Shown piece after piece: positions 22,787 through 33,836 of a stretch of 64,000 nucleotides of DNA (the first letter of the stretch is position 1; each line of letters begins with the position of its first letter). The DNA is taken from positions 1-64,000 of the forward strand of contig JAXGGA010002203.1 in the NCBI GenBank assembly GCA_038373865.1, in the 5' to 3' direction. The stretch comes from Uloborus plumipes (taxonomy: Eukaryota; Arthropoda; Arachnida; Araneae; Uloboridae). The notes under the pieces were generated by a model. That model did no database searches, was not told the origin of the DNA, and saw only the letters and a list, made by a program, of their open reading frames with translations. The translations under genes and the position numbers were made by a program.

Positions 22787-24287
22787 AGCAGTGCCCGCAC
22801 GGCGATGCCCGTGCAATAAATGTAAAGGAAGTTAACTAAATAAAGTTTAACTCACTCTTGAGACTTTATTCTTATTTTCGTGTGTGTGTGTGCGTGTGAC
22901 GAACTTATTTATTTTTAGCGAAATTTTTACGTCTCAATGGAACTTTTGACATAACTGTAGTGCCAAGATTTTTGAAAGCTCTCAACGAACACAGCAATAT
23001 TTCCCTTGAAATTTAGTATAATTCACCGATTTAACAATAATTTCAATGTAAAATTGGTCGCCAAATCTAAATTTATTAACATAGGGAACCGATTGTGTCA
23101 GGTAGCTCAGCCACAACCATTCTTCCATGATTTTAATGTGAACATTAAACGGCTAGAAATATAATGTTTTTCGCAGCATCTTTTTGAAGTGATTACAATC
23201 TAACAGTAACCCTCAAATAAGCAAGATTTCACTGGCTGAGAGGTTTGGTAAATTTCCCGATTGTTGCCAAACTTTATGACGCCAAATACGAAGGGTAACT
23301 GAATAGCGGTGTTACCGAAAATGTCAGAAGGGAACTATTATTGTTAAAAACTTAGTGATGGCGGCATAAATACATGTTTTAAACATGCAATAAAATACTT
23401 TTTAGACTGCAAACAGCTACTGTTCTTTCCCAGAGCGTTTTTTTTTTCTTTGATTTGGAGAAAGTAGTGTTTCACTGGCTGGGAGGTACTGTTATTTTCC
23501 CGATTTTTGTCAAACTTTACGACGCCAAATACGAAGAGTAACTGAATAGCCATCACTAATTTTTTAACAATAATAGTTCCATTCTGACATTTTTGGTAGC
23601 ACCGAATTTTTAGGAATTCAACTGAATAAATTTAAATTCCCTCCGACCCCTCTGAACTAAAATTATTATATCCTTTAGTTCAAATGCGCTCCATCTTTTA
23701 AACTCCACTTAAAGTCATGTTAAAGTTTAAATCAATTCGCCAAATAAATCAAAAAGACAGAAAGTTAAGAAAGAAACAGGATATATTAATTATTCAAATT
23801 GAATAAATTTTCAAGGCTTAAATCTATACGCAAATTTAAACCGCAAAGTAACTTCAGGGACAAAAGAGCAGCTGATCTGGAAAATAGCTCTAGTGTTTCA
23901 GTTTTGCGTACAGAGTTATGCCTTGAAAATTGACTAAATTTGATTAATTACTATCTCCTGTCCTAATTAACAGAGATAAACGTGCTTAAACTTTTCTTTT
24001 TCAGAAAAGAACCCTTTCCAGCGATATATAATGTTTTGGGGTGGGGGAAGATTTTCCCACCTCAATTATGGCGGATACACCAAAAATGAGACTAATTAAT
24101 TAATTTAAAAATAACAAATTCGAAATTTAAAATTTGGCCTTCGAAGTGCATTTTACTGGGATACGTTCGAATTTTTGAGCCAAGTTTCAGGTCTGTAGGT
24201 ACTGTGGGGGCTTCTGGCCAGCGGTTACAAACGTACAAACGAACAAACAAACAAACAAACACCGTCATCTTTATATATATATAGATT
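22787..24287 (+). repeat. ACTAGC-headed repeat ending in TATATATAGAT
   Basis: The head ACTAGCAGTGCCCGCACGGC continues GATGCCCGTGC. The tail at about 24236-24287 is an (AAAC)n tract followed by TTTATATATATATAGATTAA. The complement of the tail carries the ORF 24092-24340, which is not a gene. The body contains a direct plus inverted repeat (next entry). Confidence 0.5.
23220..23612. repeat. Composite direct and inverted repeat
   Basis: About 23228-23310 and 23470-23555 are direct repeats, both with TTTCACTGGCTG, TTTCCCGATT and ACGCCAAATACGAAG then GTAACTGAATAGC. In addition, 23310-23360 (GGTGTTACCGAAAATGTCAG then AACTATTATTGTTAAAAA) is inverted at 23555-23610. This looks like a local rearrangement inside the repeat. 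Confidence 0.7.
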
Positions 24288-24744
24288 AAGATGTTAATCA
24301 ATACTTTTTTCAACTTAGAAACAGCTACAGATAAACACATTTTAAATTCAAGTTTTAAAACGGAAAAACTTTAAAATAAAAACTGTTTTCTTTTTTTTTT
24401 TAAATTTGACAGACTATTTCTGTAAGTTTAAGTTCATACTAAAGAGTGGAAAATAAAATAGGTACATGATATCTTGATGACAAAACTCAAAACTTGGAGT
24501 TCTAATCTAAATATCGGTTTGATTCGGTTAGCTCAAAAACTGCCAACATTTCAATTAAAAATTTGAGAGAAGAAATAGGCGGCATACAGCTTCGTACGAA
24601 AAGCTTTTAGTATGCAGCATGGTTCTTCTTTTCAGAAATGTTTAATTAGTCTTAGTGTCTGCTTTAGACTTAACCTAAACATAACAATATTCAGATTGGA
24701 ATTGCAATTTTTGAGTTTTGTCACGAAGTTGTCGCTAATTTTAT

Positions 24745-25330
24745 ATCATGATGTAGAGGTGCATCGCGATGTGATTCAAGCTGTTTAAATTTTAAAAATA
24801 ATTTCTACGCACATTCACTCATTATTATACAAAAGATGAATGTTTTATTTAAAATTTATTCCACACATTGAAAAGTGAATTTTTTTTAAACTTTATAACA
24901 TGTTCATTACATAAAAAGAATTCCACAAACAAATATTATTACAAGATAATAAAAATGTTGGCTGTACTTAAAAACTTCTTGTTTGATGTTTACAAAATAT
25001 ATACAAGCTGACTATTATGGTATACAAAATACATACAACCAGATAGTATCCCTAAAAAAGTTTTATTTAAAATTAATTTAAAACCTTGAAAAGGGAAATA
25101 ATACAAAAAATATCATTATAACATGTTTATTAACTTAAATTTAAACTATCTGCATAAACGAATATTCTTCCAGAATTATTAAAAATGCTAGCTCTATTTA
25201 AAAACCTCCTTGTTTGATCTCTACAATACTACTCATATATACAAGATGACTATTATAGTATATAAAATACATACAACCAGACAGTACTACTAAAAACTTT
25301 TAATTTTTCTTAATTCATAATTTTTTTTTC
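24745..25330. repeat. hAT-like repeat with about 240 bp tandem units, copy 1
   Basis: TAGAGGTGCATCGCGATG at about 24755 looks like a hAT-type end. It is followed by two diverged tandem units (about 24826-25065 and 25066-25305), each containing TTTTATTTAAAATTxATT, CATGTT(C/T)ATTAA, GTTTGATxTxTACAA and ACATACAACCAGA. A related segment lies at 34910-35200. Confidence 0.5.
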
Positions 25331-27083
25331 TTTGTTTAAACAATCGGCTGTATATGTTGCTGGCGTGACAAAAAAAGTCACACGTTTATAACGCCTAAAA
25401 AAGGTAGTTTTTTGAATTTTTCTTTTCCTTTATTTTTTCTGCCTTTAAATTTTGTGTCTTAATAAATTGATTTAAGTCTGGCGTTCATAGGCTCTTGCTC
25501 CATAAGGGTTCCAAAGCCTTGAGGACGCAGAGAAAGTATTAAAATGCAGATGTTGGCAGCTCTGTTGTGATTGGTTCTTCCATCCCTCCCAAACAACATC
25601 GCTGAGACGCTCTGTGCAAGACTGGCAGCAGTTGAGAATGAACTTGAAATTTATCGATATAAAATTTTGCGATAAATTTTAAGTTTAAGAACTTGAAATT
25701 TATCGCAATTCATCGAGGAATGTTGAACAAGGGCGGTATAAAGTCTAGCTTTGAAGAGATGACACTTGACTCCTCCTTTTTTTAGAATCGTTCATTTTTA
25801 TGAAGGGGTGATAAGAAAAGGAAAACTGAAGAACGGATTCACAAATATGTTGTTGGTTCTAGCATAGCTTGAATACTTCACCTAATTTAAGAAATTAGCC
25901 AAAGAAGTGAAATACTTTAATTTTGTGATGTCGAATCAGATGTCTTATTTGATAAGTCATATTCTAAGAAAGTGGGTGGGCCTTAGTTTTAATTTTCGAA
26001 CAGCCATTGGTCAAAAACTGCAACGCCTGCGATAGCTAAGTTTAATTAAAAATTGGCCACTGTAGGGTTGCAATAAAGAACGTAAAGCTTGTCATTTTTA
26101 CTTTTCCGCTAACCAAAAGCAGCTACTTCTGCAAGTTACATTCCAATATTAAATAATCACATAGCAAAAATATATTTGGAGCACTTTAAAAACAAAGAAA
26201 GAAATTCAATTGATTCTAAACCTTTTAAGCATTAGTCACTAAAATTTCTTATGTTATTCTTCATAATAATAATAAAACAATAAACATCAACAAACTTCGA
26301 CCAGCAAACGATTAATTGAAAATTAAATTCTCTCACTCCTGATATTTACTGCAATTTATATTATAATAAATTACAATGTAGTAAAAGAAATGTTGCAGAA
26401 GATATATTTAAAATGGTTTGCTATAAATGTTGCTTCTTTATCGGCCTCATATGGTAAAGGAAATAGTTCATTTTTTATAAAGAATGTCACATCGCCAAAA
26501 TGTCGCTAAACTCACAAACATGGCACACACGTCAATGTTTTCCTTCTCTACCTATTTTAAAGAATGGACTCGTTTTCTCATTTGATTGATAAGTGTCATC
26601 TCGTCACGGTTTTATTATACATTATCTGCATCAACGCTCGCCTACACTTTTCCCTCCGAACCGTCGCTCCCTGCAAGACTTTAGTTGTTTTCAGTCACCG
26701 ATCCTATAGTCCGGGCATGGCCCCAGTGACTATGATTTGTTGCCTAAGTTAAAAAAACATAACGGCCGAAAACCGATTCAAAGCCGAAAGGCGACACATT
26801 TAGTCGGAATGCAACAAAAAGGTAAAAGATGAAGTTCAACTAAGAACATGACGACGAGCTCTGGTACGACATGGGCATAAAAAACTACCACAGTGTTTAC
26901 AAAATGCATCGATCGAAAAGGCGATTATTTAGAAAAATGGATATGAGCATTTACAGTGATAATGAAATATAGAAATTTCGTGCCTTTTCTAGTATTTAAA
27001 AAAAAATGGACACCTTACTTTTGGGGTTAACCTCGTACAACTAAAAGACAAGAATCTATACTTTATCCCACATCGTGAACCAA
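25331..27083. other. Intergenic
   Basis: No gene is supportable. The patch 25485-25640 is less AT-rich (CTGAGACGCTCTGTGCAAGA), and 25650-25715 repeats TTGAAATTTATCG in both orientations. The 62 aa ORF at 26564 shows no recognisable motif. Confidence 0.5.
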
Positions 27084-27367
27084 TGGTGGATCCAGAAATG
27101 TTCTAAGGGAGGGACGATTGTTTTTTTTTTTTTTTTTTTTTTCTTACTTACCCATTTTTTTCGCCTTGCATCTTTGTTAACACATGTTGATTACAAATGT
27201 TTTGGTCTTCCATTTCGAAAAATTTCCAAATCAGAGCCCCGAATCCCCAAACCCTTTCCCTGAAAAACACCAAAGCTAAACTAAAATTGCCTTTTGCACT
27301 TCAAAATTTAAAAACTGCTGGAGAAAAGTCCCTCAAGGGATCGCCCCCTCCCATGTATCCGCCCTTG
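27084..27367 (-). mobile_element. MITE with GGGCGGATAC end, copy 1
   Basis: Read on the minus strand it begins AAGGGCGGATACATGGGAGG and ends near CCTTAGAACATTTCTGGATC. It is the same as the element at 45844-46130, which lies on the opposite strand. Shared interior landmarks are CTCTTCTCCAGCAGTTTT-type and AAATGTTTTGGTCTTC-type strings. It lies about 60 bp downstream of the stop codon of paralog copy 2. Non-coding. Confidence 0.65.
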
Positions 27368-27425
27368 TCTTGAACCTTATTTTATGATCTGGTTTAAAAC
27401 TCTGCTCAAATGCTTCGAGCCGAGT

Positions 27426-27986
27426 CTAGCTCTGCAGTTGTGTCTCTTCAAACCGCTCTACACGACGAGCATATTCATTTTGTAAGGTGAGGCATATTTC
27501 CCTTGCGTGCAATACTTGACGTTCCAAACTTGTCTCTTTAGCCCTTAACATTTTATGTAAGTTATCTGCACGTCTCCGTTTTAAAACCGCTTTTCTATAC
27601 TGTGCTTTATTACTCATGTATTTATCCCAAACTTCACGAGATCTATGATCAAACAATGCAGCAGCACTCTCGTTACTTGAAAGGAAGCTGCGATCCTTCG
27701 TCAATGCACGACATTCCTTTCTTAAAATAATACATTTTTGTCGCCAAGTTTTGTATTCCTCCCCAGATTTATTTTCCCTTTTTAAACCATTTAACTTCGA
27801 CTGAGCGATTTTGATGTCACCTTTCAAAACATCGTAGTATATTTGTTTGGAATCAAAGTAATCGTATCTTTTGTTTATCATTTCATCCGTTAATTTCAAG
27901 AGTTTTATGAAAGAATGTTCACCTTGGAGCTTAACTGACATGTACCGCCTACTCACCCTGCAGTTATTTTCTAAGTGCGATTGCAT
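27426..27986 (-). CDS. Charged coiled-coil-type protein, paralog copy 2 (186 aa)
   Basis: Second member of the unassigned family. Landmarks: MQSHLEN at 1-7, RVSRRY at 10-15, GEE at 75-77 with W81, RS at 115-116, AQYRKAVLKRRR from 128, and LHKMLRAKE at 143-151. It is 25 residues shorter than copies 1 and 3 between residue 50 and the GEE motif, an exact in-frame loss within the predicted helical region. W-to-RS spacing (34) equals that of copy 3. The open frame continues upstream to an earlier ATG at 28061, but the added residues have no counterpart in the other copies. I therefore chose the ATG at 27986, which has TTACAGAA just before it (a possible splice acceptor). No signal peptide is seen. 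Function unknown. Confidence 0.7.
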   Translation of the reverse strand: MQSHLENNCRVSRRYMSVKLQGEHSFIKLLKLTDEMINKRYDYFDSKQIYYDVLKGDIKIAQSKLNGLKRENKSGEEYKTWRQKCIILRKECRALTKDRSFLSSNESAAALFDHRSREVWDKYMSNKAQYRKAVLKRRRADNLHKMLRAKETSLERQVLHAREICLTLQNEYARRVERFEETQLQS

Positions 27987-28190
27987 TTCTGTAACATAGA
28001 AATAATAATAAGTTGGAGGTAAAGTTACAGAGCTAAGTCGGTTTCTTGTTTTGCAACACAATCTGTTGAACAGCTAGAAGTTAACTTGTAGTGGAAACCA
28101 TCAATCTCAAGGCTCCTTATTTTCTTCCAATGTTAGTGACACAAGTGAGTAGATTGAAGAAAATCTATAAATAAAAAATAAATCCGTTCA
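27987..28190 (-). promoter_or_regulatory. Conserved 5' block of copy 2
   Basis: Transcribed strand: GTGTCACTAACATTGGAAGA, then CTTGAGATTGATGG, CACTACAAGTTAACTTC, CAACAGATTGTGTTGCAAAA, a TATTATTATTTCTATG tract and ACAG-AA-ATG. It aligns with the blocks at 12850-13130 and 40332-40510. Copies 2 and 3 also share the AT-rich pyrimidine tract and AG immediately before the start. Confidence 0.55.
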
Positions 28191-28717
28191 GTAAAATCTA
28201 GTTACTACAATGTTTCGAGCCATAATTTTCACGAAAAGGAAGAGTTTGGTGATTTCGCGAGCTGAAAATTTCTTAAATTTTGCACATAAAACGAATTTTA
28301 TGCATTAAAAATATTCCGTAAGGCTTAAATTTTCGTCAATCACGAAATTTGAATCCTCGCGAAAATAAGTGTTTTTACACTATACATATTTTCAATTAAA
28401 AAAATTATAGCGTAAAGACATTTTGCCCCTCAAGTTCAATCTTAATAGGTAACTTTGGGTCATGTTGACGCTAATTTAATTGGTTTAGTATATTTGACTA
28501 AAAAATAATAATGACAAAATAGAAGGTGCTGCTTTTTACTTTTGAATTTTTTTTTTCAATTTTGTCCACAATACAGTATTCAAATATTTTAAAGTTAGCT
28601 ACTGTTTCAATGTTTCTAAAATCACTCGTCTTACGTTCTAACAAGTAGAAAATGTTTGATGAGGTGAAGTAAAAACAGTAAGATATACTAATAGTTATCG
28701 AAAGTATAAAAATCTTC
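28191..28717. other. Intergenic
   Basis: No gene is seen. The minus-strand ORF 28498-28764 runs across the border of the following element and is not credible. Confidence 0.5.
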
Positions 28718-29044
28718 TTAAGAGCCATTATTTTGAAATTCAAACAAGGTGTGGCAGTGACCATTTTTGATTTTCCTCATTTTTTTTATATGTCAAAGTA
28801 GGTCATGAGAAATAAACATTCTGAAGTTTGTAGTCCCCCAAAAAATTGTGTTCGCTCGGTAAAAATTCCCAAAGTTTGATGTTATGCACCGCTTTTTTGG
28901 TAAAACGGCCGAAAGACGCTCTTCAATAAGCTGTAGTTTTTTACAGAAATGCCACCCCATGGTTATGTTTACATTTATTGATTGTACAGTGTATAGTTAT
29001 GAGGACCAGGGTTGGGTTTTTGACGTCAAAAACCAGTTTTTGAC

Positions 29045-29136
29045 ATGACGTGTCGAAAACCTGTCGAAAACCCGTCGAAAACCTGTCAAAAACGTCGAAA
29101 ACCTGTCGAAAACGTCAAAAACCTGTCGAAAACTTA
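29045..29136. repeat. Subterminal GTCGAAAACCT repeats of the hAT element
   Basis: At least seven copies of GTCGAAAACC or GTCAAAAACC in about 90 bp, mirrored by fewer copies in the right subterminal region (about 31600-31700). This is typical of hAT transposase-binding arrays. Confidence 0.75.
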
Positions 29137-29223
29137 TCTAAAACTCAAATACAATGGTTATTGAGATTTTTTATAAACATGTAAGGTTTCTCATCCTGAA
29201 AAATATTGAATAAAAATTTATAC

Positions 29224-29704
29224 ATCTTATCAATCAAGTTTAATAAGCATTAAATCAATAAATTTAATGAAAATTATTTCTCATTCTTTTAAACTAACTT
29301 GTTTTACTGTGAAAAAAGTTAAATATTAAAACTTAAATCCAGCTTTTAAAGTAGTTTTGTTTAAATGTTTATATAACTATCAATTAGTTATCTTATCAAT
29401 CAAGTTTAATAAAAATTAAATTAATAAATTTAATGAAAATTAATTCATATTCTTTTAAATTAACTTGTTATGGAGTGAAAAAAGTTACAAATATTAAAAC
29501 TTGAATCCAAATTTTAGAGTAGTTTTGTTTAAATGTTTCAATAACTATCAATTAGTTATCTTATCAATCAAGTTTAATTAAAATTAAATTAATAAATTTA
29601 ATAAAAATTAATTTGCATTCTTTTAAATTAACTTGTTATGCTGTGAAAAAAGTTATAAATAAAAAACTTAAAACTGTTTTTAAAGAAGTTTTGTTTAAAT
29701 CCAG
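29224..29704 (+). repeat. About 167 bp tandem repeat, three units
   Basis: ATCTTATCAATCAAGTTTAA recurs at 29224, 29390 and 29558, with TTAACTTGTTATGCTGTGAA-type sequence in each unit. It sits between the hAT 5' end and the surviving transposase exon, where an intron or 5' region would be. AATCCAG at 29698-29704 could be the splice acceptor of the exon. Confidence 0.75.
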
Positions 29705-30973
29705 TTTTGTTGGTACCCGCAAGTCAGAGAATTGCAAGTACAACTGAAGCCATTAGCAGATACCCTGAATATGGTACAAGGAGACGTTGCAACACTGACT
29801 GATGCCTGTCGAGCATGGCATTCCCTAGCAGAGGATTCTAGTCTTTCTCCACATCATGATGCTGTAATGAAACGCCTCTCTTCATATCTTCAACCGTTTC
29901 ACTATTTGACGTACCTAATGCACCCAATATACAGGGTGTCCACTCCAATCGTGGACCAATAGCTAATTTCTAAACCGTTAGAGATAAGCATATAGTTTAT
30001 TTAGGAAAAAATCTCCAAATTGAGAAAGGAATTTTGGGTCTATTCAATGTTTTTCAAAAAATCAAATTTTGAAAGAGTTACGAAATTTAAATTTTTATAC
30101 AGCCCCCCAGTCCTATCAATCATATTTAGTAAAACATTCTTGACACTGTAACGTTTAAAACTAAAAAAAAATCACTCTTCTACCACAAAAATTGACCGAG
30201 TTATGACGTTTTGAAAAATTAAGATTTTGCATTATTTCATGACGTCATCGAGCGATCGCTTAAGGGACCGTATGCGAAATCTTTCAAAATCTTGATTTTT
30301 CAAAACGTCATAACTCGGTCAATTTTTGTGGTAGAAGAGTGATTTTTTTTAGTTTTAAACGTTACAGTGTCAAGAATGTTTTACTAAATATGATTGATAG
30401 GACTGGGGGGCTGTATAAAAATTTAAATTTCGTAACTCTTTCAAAATTTGATTTTTTGAAAAACATTGAATAGACCCAAAATTCCTTTCGTAATTGGGGG
30501 ATTTTTTCCTAAATAAACTATATGCTTATCTCTAACGGTTTAGAAATTAGCTATTGGTCCACGATTGGAGTGGACACCCTGTATAAAGGAGAAATCCTAA
30601 ATGATGAGCAAAAGGAAATAGCTCAAAAATGGTTGCTTGAAATCCAACCAAATTCTTTCGAGCATTTAATTGCATTTGAAGCCGAATCTGCCCCTCATCC
30701 CGGTAGCTACTTTGCAGTTCAGAATATCCCAGCAAAAACATGGTGGAAAAGTTTTAAAAAAAGCAACATCTCTGCCGAATTTGTACAGCTGATGGTACAA
30801 TTACATTCCAGCCCATGTAGCTCAGCGTCTGTCGAGAGAATCTTCTCGAGTTTCGGACTCGTATACATTCTAAACTTAGAAATAGACTTGGCGTCCAAAA
30901 AGCATCAAAACTGGTCTTTTGTTATCGTATGCTCCGCGGAAAAAACGATTTAGATTGGGACTTAATACCTTAA
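29705..30973 (+). pseudogene. hAT transposase C-terminal exon, disrupted
   Basis: The surviving part starts with ELQVQLKPLADTLNMVQGD and ends with the hAT C-terminal dimerisation motif SSPCSSASVERIFSSFG, followed after a shift by LRNRLGVQKASKL and a stop at 30971-30973. Two lesions are seen. A 650 bp MITE sits between codons of MHPIY and KGEILN; removing it with one TA restores the frame exactly. A single-base frameshift lies near 30857-30866, since the motif's continuation reads in the neighbouring frame. The N-terminal zinc finger and most of the catalytic region are not visible in the element. It was domesticated or active only in the past; now non-functional. Confidence 0.85.
29932..30581. 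mobile_element. 650 bp near-complete palindrome, CAGGGTGTCC ends, inside the hAT exon
   Basis: The ends CAGGGTGTCCACTCCAATCG are inverted repeats, and the two halves stay complementary almost to the centre near 30255 (for example AACGTCATAACTCGGTCAAT on either side). TA is duplicated at 29930-29931 and 30582-30583. The TA choice is confirmed because excision leaving one TA keeps the host reading frame open. This indicates a Tc1/mariner-type MITE. Confidence 0.9.
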
Positions 30974-31188
30974 GTAACTGTTAACTTAAGATGGTTTATT
31001 TTATGTATGTAAGTCTACAAATAATACCAGGCAACTAAACACTATGCAATTTCTGCTTTCTAAAATTTATAAATTGTAATTAGGTGTACGTTTTAATATA
31101 CTGTTATTTGTAATTAATTTTTATTCTATAATGATAGTAGCTCATTCATTTATTTTATTTTCCACATGTAAGCATCTTGTAGTATCCC

Positions 31189-31451
31189 AATTGAAGGGCT
31201 CGGGAGTAAATAATGGTATCTGACAAATTTTAAAAATCGGGCTATTTCAAATTAAAATTAAAAAAAATCACTTGTAAAAATTTATTAAGTATACCCAAGA
31301 CACACAGCACTTAATTAATGTACCCACTTTATTTTTAAAATAAAAAAACCTGTTACAGTAATTTCTCAAAGCAATAAAACCATATTCAAAAGCCATATGT
31401 TTGATTTTTTAAAATGCTAGTTACCATTAATTACTCCTGAGCCCTTCAATT
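31189..31451. mobile_element. 263 bp MITE in the hAT 3' region
   Basis: The ends AATTGAAGGGCTCGGGAGTA and (opposite strand) AATTGAAGGGCTCAGGAGTA form an inverted repeat extending to AATGGTA. The interior is AT-rich and non-coding. The target duplication is unclear. Confidence 0.65.
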
Positions 31452-32119
31452 ATGTTTAGGGTTGCTTATTACACTTTATTTTAATGACCTAAAACTCTAA
31501 AAGTTTACTTCAGTGTCTGAAATCAGAAATTGTAAAATTCATTTGAAAATGTATTTTGATTATCAATATCAAATTTAAACATGTTTTGGACAGAAATTTA
31601 GGTTTTTGACAATTATGTCAAAAACCATGTCGAAAAGAGGTTTTTGACATGACGGTAAAAACCACGGTTAAAACCGGATAAAACCTCCGACTGTCAAAAA
31701 CTTGCCAACCCTGATGAGGACCCCATAGTTATTTGGGTTGGGGTGTGTTGCTTTCTTTAGTTAAGGTTCCGCAAAGTATGGTTTTTAGACCATTTTCGCT
31801 CGACTTTGAACTGCGTTATTTCCCCTTAAAAGCAGTCCCCCGAATTTTTTTTAACATATATTGAAAATGTATACTATGAAGAGAATATGTGATACGGAAA
31901 TTGTTTAATATCTCATTGCATAGAAGAGAAAAAAACCTAGACATTTTTCAAATTTTCAAAATTTGCGGTTTTTTGATCGCATTTAACTCAAAACAGTAAC
32001 TTAGGACAAAAGGCTTTTATGGATTATGGAACCTACAGATGTGTAGAATAACGTAAAAAAGAAAGTTGCGTGGGGTCTCGTCTCGTTTTCAAGAAAATAA
32101 ATTTTTTTGTAGCTCATTT

Positions 32120-32840
32120 TAATGCTTTTTCTCATAGTAAAATGTGTCCATCAAGTAGGTCAGATCTGCTGAAACTCTAAGCATATAGTAATGCTACATT
32201 TAAATTTGTATAGGAAAAGAGAAAAAGACTAAAAACACTTAATTTTGCCAAAAATTTTTATAAATTTTAGTTTTTTACTTGCAATGTCCTCAAAAAACGT
32301 GAAATCCTGAGACTATTATTGAATACACATATTACTAGCTTTAAAATATTGGAAAAAGTAAATTCTGTGAGGTATCTTCAGATGTATTCTAGTGGGAAGT
32401 CACAGTGACCTCCCGAAAAATTTCATGATTGAAAAATTTTGCTAATTATTCGGAAAAGTTGGAAACAATACTGCAACATTGTTTTGAACTTTTCTATTTA
32501 TTTATTTGTTACATGTTATGATTATGTTTTCATATTATATGATACATGCATATGTGTAAAACTACGTTCAAAATAAAGCGGCCAGTGTTCTCTTCCTTTT
32601 TAGTTTTATAGAAAAACAATGTAGCAGATTTTAATACGTTCTCCCGTAAGAAAATGTGTCCAGTATGTAGGTCAGATCCGCTAAAACTTAAAATATATGA
32701 TAATAATTTATGTATGTGTGTATAGTAATTTTTGAGTGTATAGTAATAGTGAAAAAGAATCACAGCACTTAATTGTGTCTGAATTTTTAGAGCTTTTAGC
32801 TTCTTATTGCAATTATATCAAAAAACCACAAATTTTGAAA
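32120..32840 (+). repeat. Diverged direct repeat in the fold-back loop
   Basis: About 32120-32310 and 32625-32840 align directly. Both contain AAAATGTGTCCA then GTAGGTCAGATC(T/C)GCT, later CACTTAATT, and an AGTTTTTTACTTGCAAT / AGCTTCTTATTGCAAT stretch. So the loop of the TTAA-flanked element is a duplicated unit, not part of the palindrome. Confidence 0.6.
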
Positions 32841-33593
32841 ATTTGAAAAATGTCTAGGTCTTTTCTCTTCAAAGCAATGAGATATTAAACAATTTTCGTA
32901 CCGCATATTCTCTTCATAGTATACATCTTCAGTATATGTTAGAAAAATTTTGGGGGGTTGCTTTTAGGGGGGAAATAACGCAGTTCAAAGTCGAGCAAAA
33001 ATGTTCTAAAAACCACACTTTGCGGCCCCTTAACTAAAAAAAGCAACACACCCCAACCCAAATAACTATGAGGTCCTCATAACTATACACTGTACAATCA
33101 ATAAATGTAAACATAACCATGGGGTGGCGTTTCTGTAAAAAACTACAGCTCACTGAAATGCGTCTTTCAGCCGTTTTACCAAAAAAAGCGCTGCATAACA
33201 TGAAACTTTGGGAATTTTTACCGAGCGAACAAAATTTTTTGGGAGGCTACAAACTTCAGAATGTTCATTTCTCATGACCTACTTTGACATATAAAAAAAT
33301 GAGGAAAATCAAAAATGGTTACTTCCAAAATTTCCCTTTTTTGTTCGATTTTCAAAATAATGGCTCTTAACTAATAAATTGATTACTATAAATGTAGTTC
33401 TAGCATTAAAACATTTTTAAAGATTATTCTGTATAAATATACTTTAAAAATTCAGATGTTTTTTCATCGATGTTACTCCAAAAATTGTTAATAATAAATT
33501 TTTTGTTAATTTTTAGTGTATACTAAATTAAAAGTGTCTGCTAAAAACGAGCTGCTAACTAAATGCTTCAATTTTTATGTCTAGTTGAACCAT

Positions 33594-33701
33594 CCCAGGT
33601 AGCACAAATAACCTTTACACGTTTTATAAATGTTTTTAAGCGGTTGTTACAACGTTAATAACCATTTTACAACCTTTGAAAAACGAAGTGTGCTGCTTGG
33701 G
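33594..33701. mobile_element. 108 bp MITE, CCCAGGTAGCAC ends, copy 1
   Basis: The ends CCCAGGTAGCACAAATAAC and (opposite strand) CCCAAGCAGCACACTTCG, flanked by AT on each side. It is nearly identical to 47876-47982, where an empty site is available. Contains GTTACAACGTTAATAAC, itself a near palindrome. Confidence 0.8.
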
Positions 33702-33836
33702 ATAATGTTAGTATGATAACTTTATTAACCATATTATGAAAAATTAATTGCTCAGAGAAATTGGATTATATTTTGAGATATTATTTTAAAAAATTGAAAA
33801 TACAGGAAAAAAAATCATCTCTAAGAAAATAAACAA

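Larger units (their letters stand above)
29007..31713 (+). mobile_element. hAT transposon with perfect 8 bp target duplication
   Basis: The ends CAGGGTTGGGTTTTTGACGT and (opposite strand) CAGGGTTGGCAAGTTTTTGA are hAT-type. ATGAGGAC is duplicated exactly at 28999-29006 and 31714-31721. Both subterminal regions are rich in GTCGAAAACC / GTTTTTGAC repeats, probable transposase sites. The body carries a decayed transposase exon (29705-30973), a 167 bp tandem repeat and two nested MITEs. Confidence 0.9.
28722..33366. mobile_element. TTAA-flanked fold-back element interrupted by a hAT transposon
   Basis: Long inverted arms pair 28722-29006 plus about 31722-31985 with about 32820-33366. TTAA lies outside each end (28718-28721, 33367-33370), and both ends begin GAGCCATTATTTTGAAA. 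Examples of paired tracts are CATGGTTATGTTTACATTTA and ACCCCAACCCAAATAACTAT. The TTAA sites suggest a piggyBac- or Kolobok-type transposase in trans. The left arm is split by the hAT element at 29007-31713; the uninterrupted right arm shows the empty site. Without the hAT the element is about 1.93 kb. Non-coding. Confidence 0.75.

Noticed and set aside
27987..28061. Upstream ATG at 28061 as the start of paralog copy 2
   Set aside because: The 25 extra residues have no counterpart in copies 1 and 3, and the shared MQS start at 27986 is preceded by a conserved non-coding block.
30547..30741. Minus-strand ORF in the hAT exon
   Set aside because: Antisense shadow of the transposase exon and MITE end.
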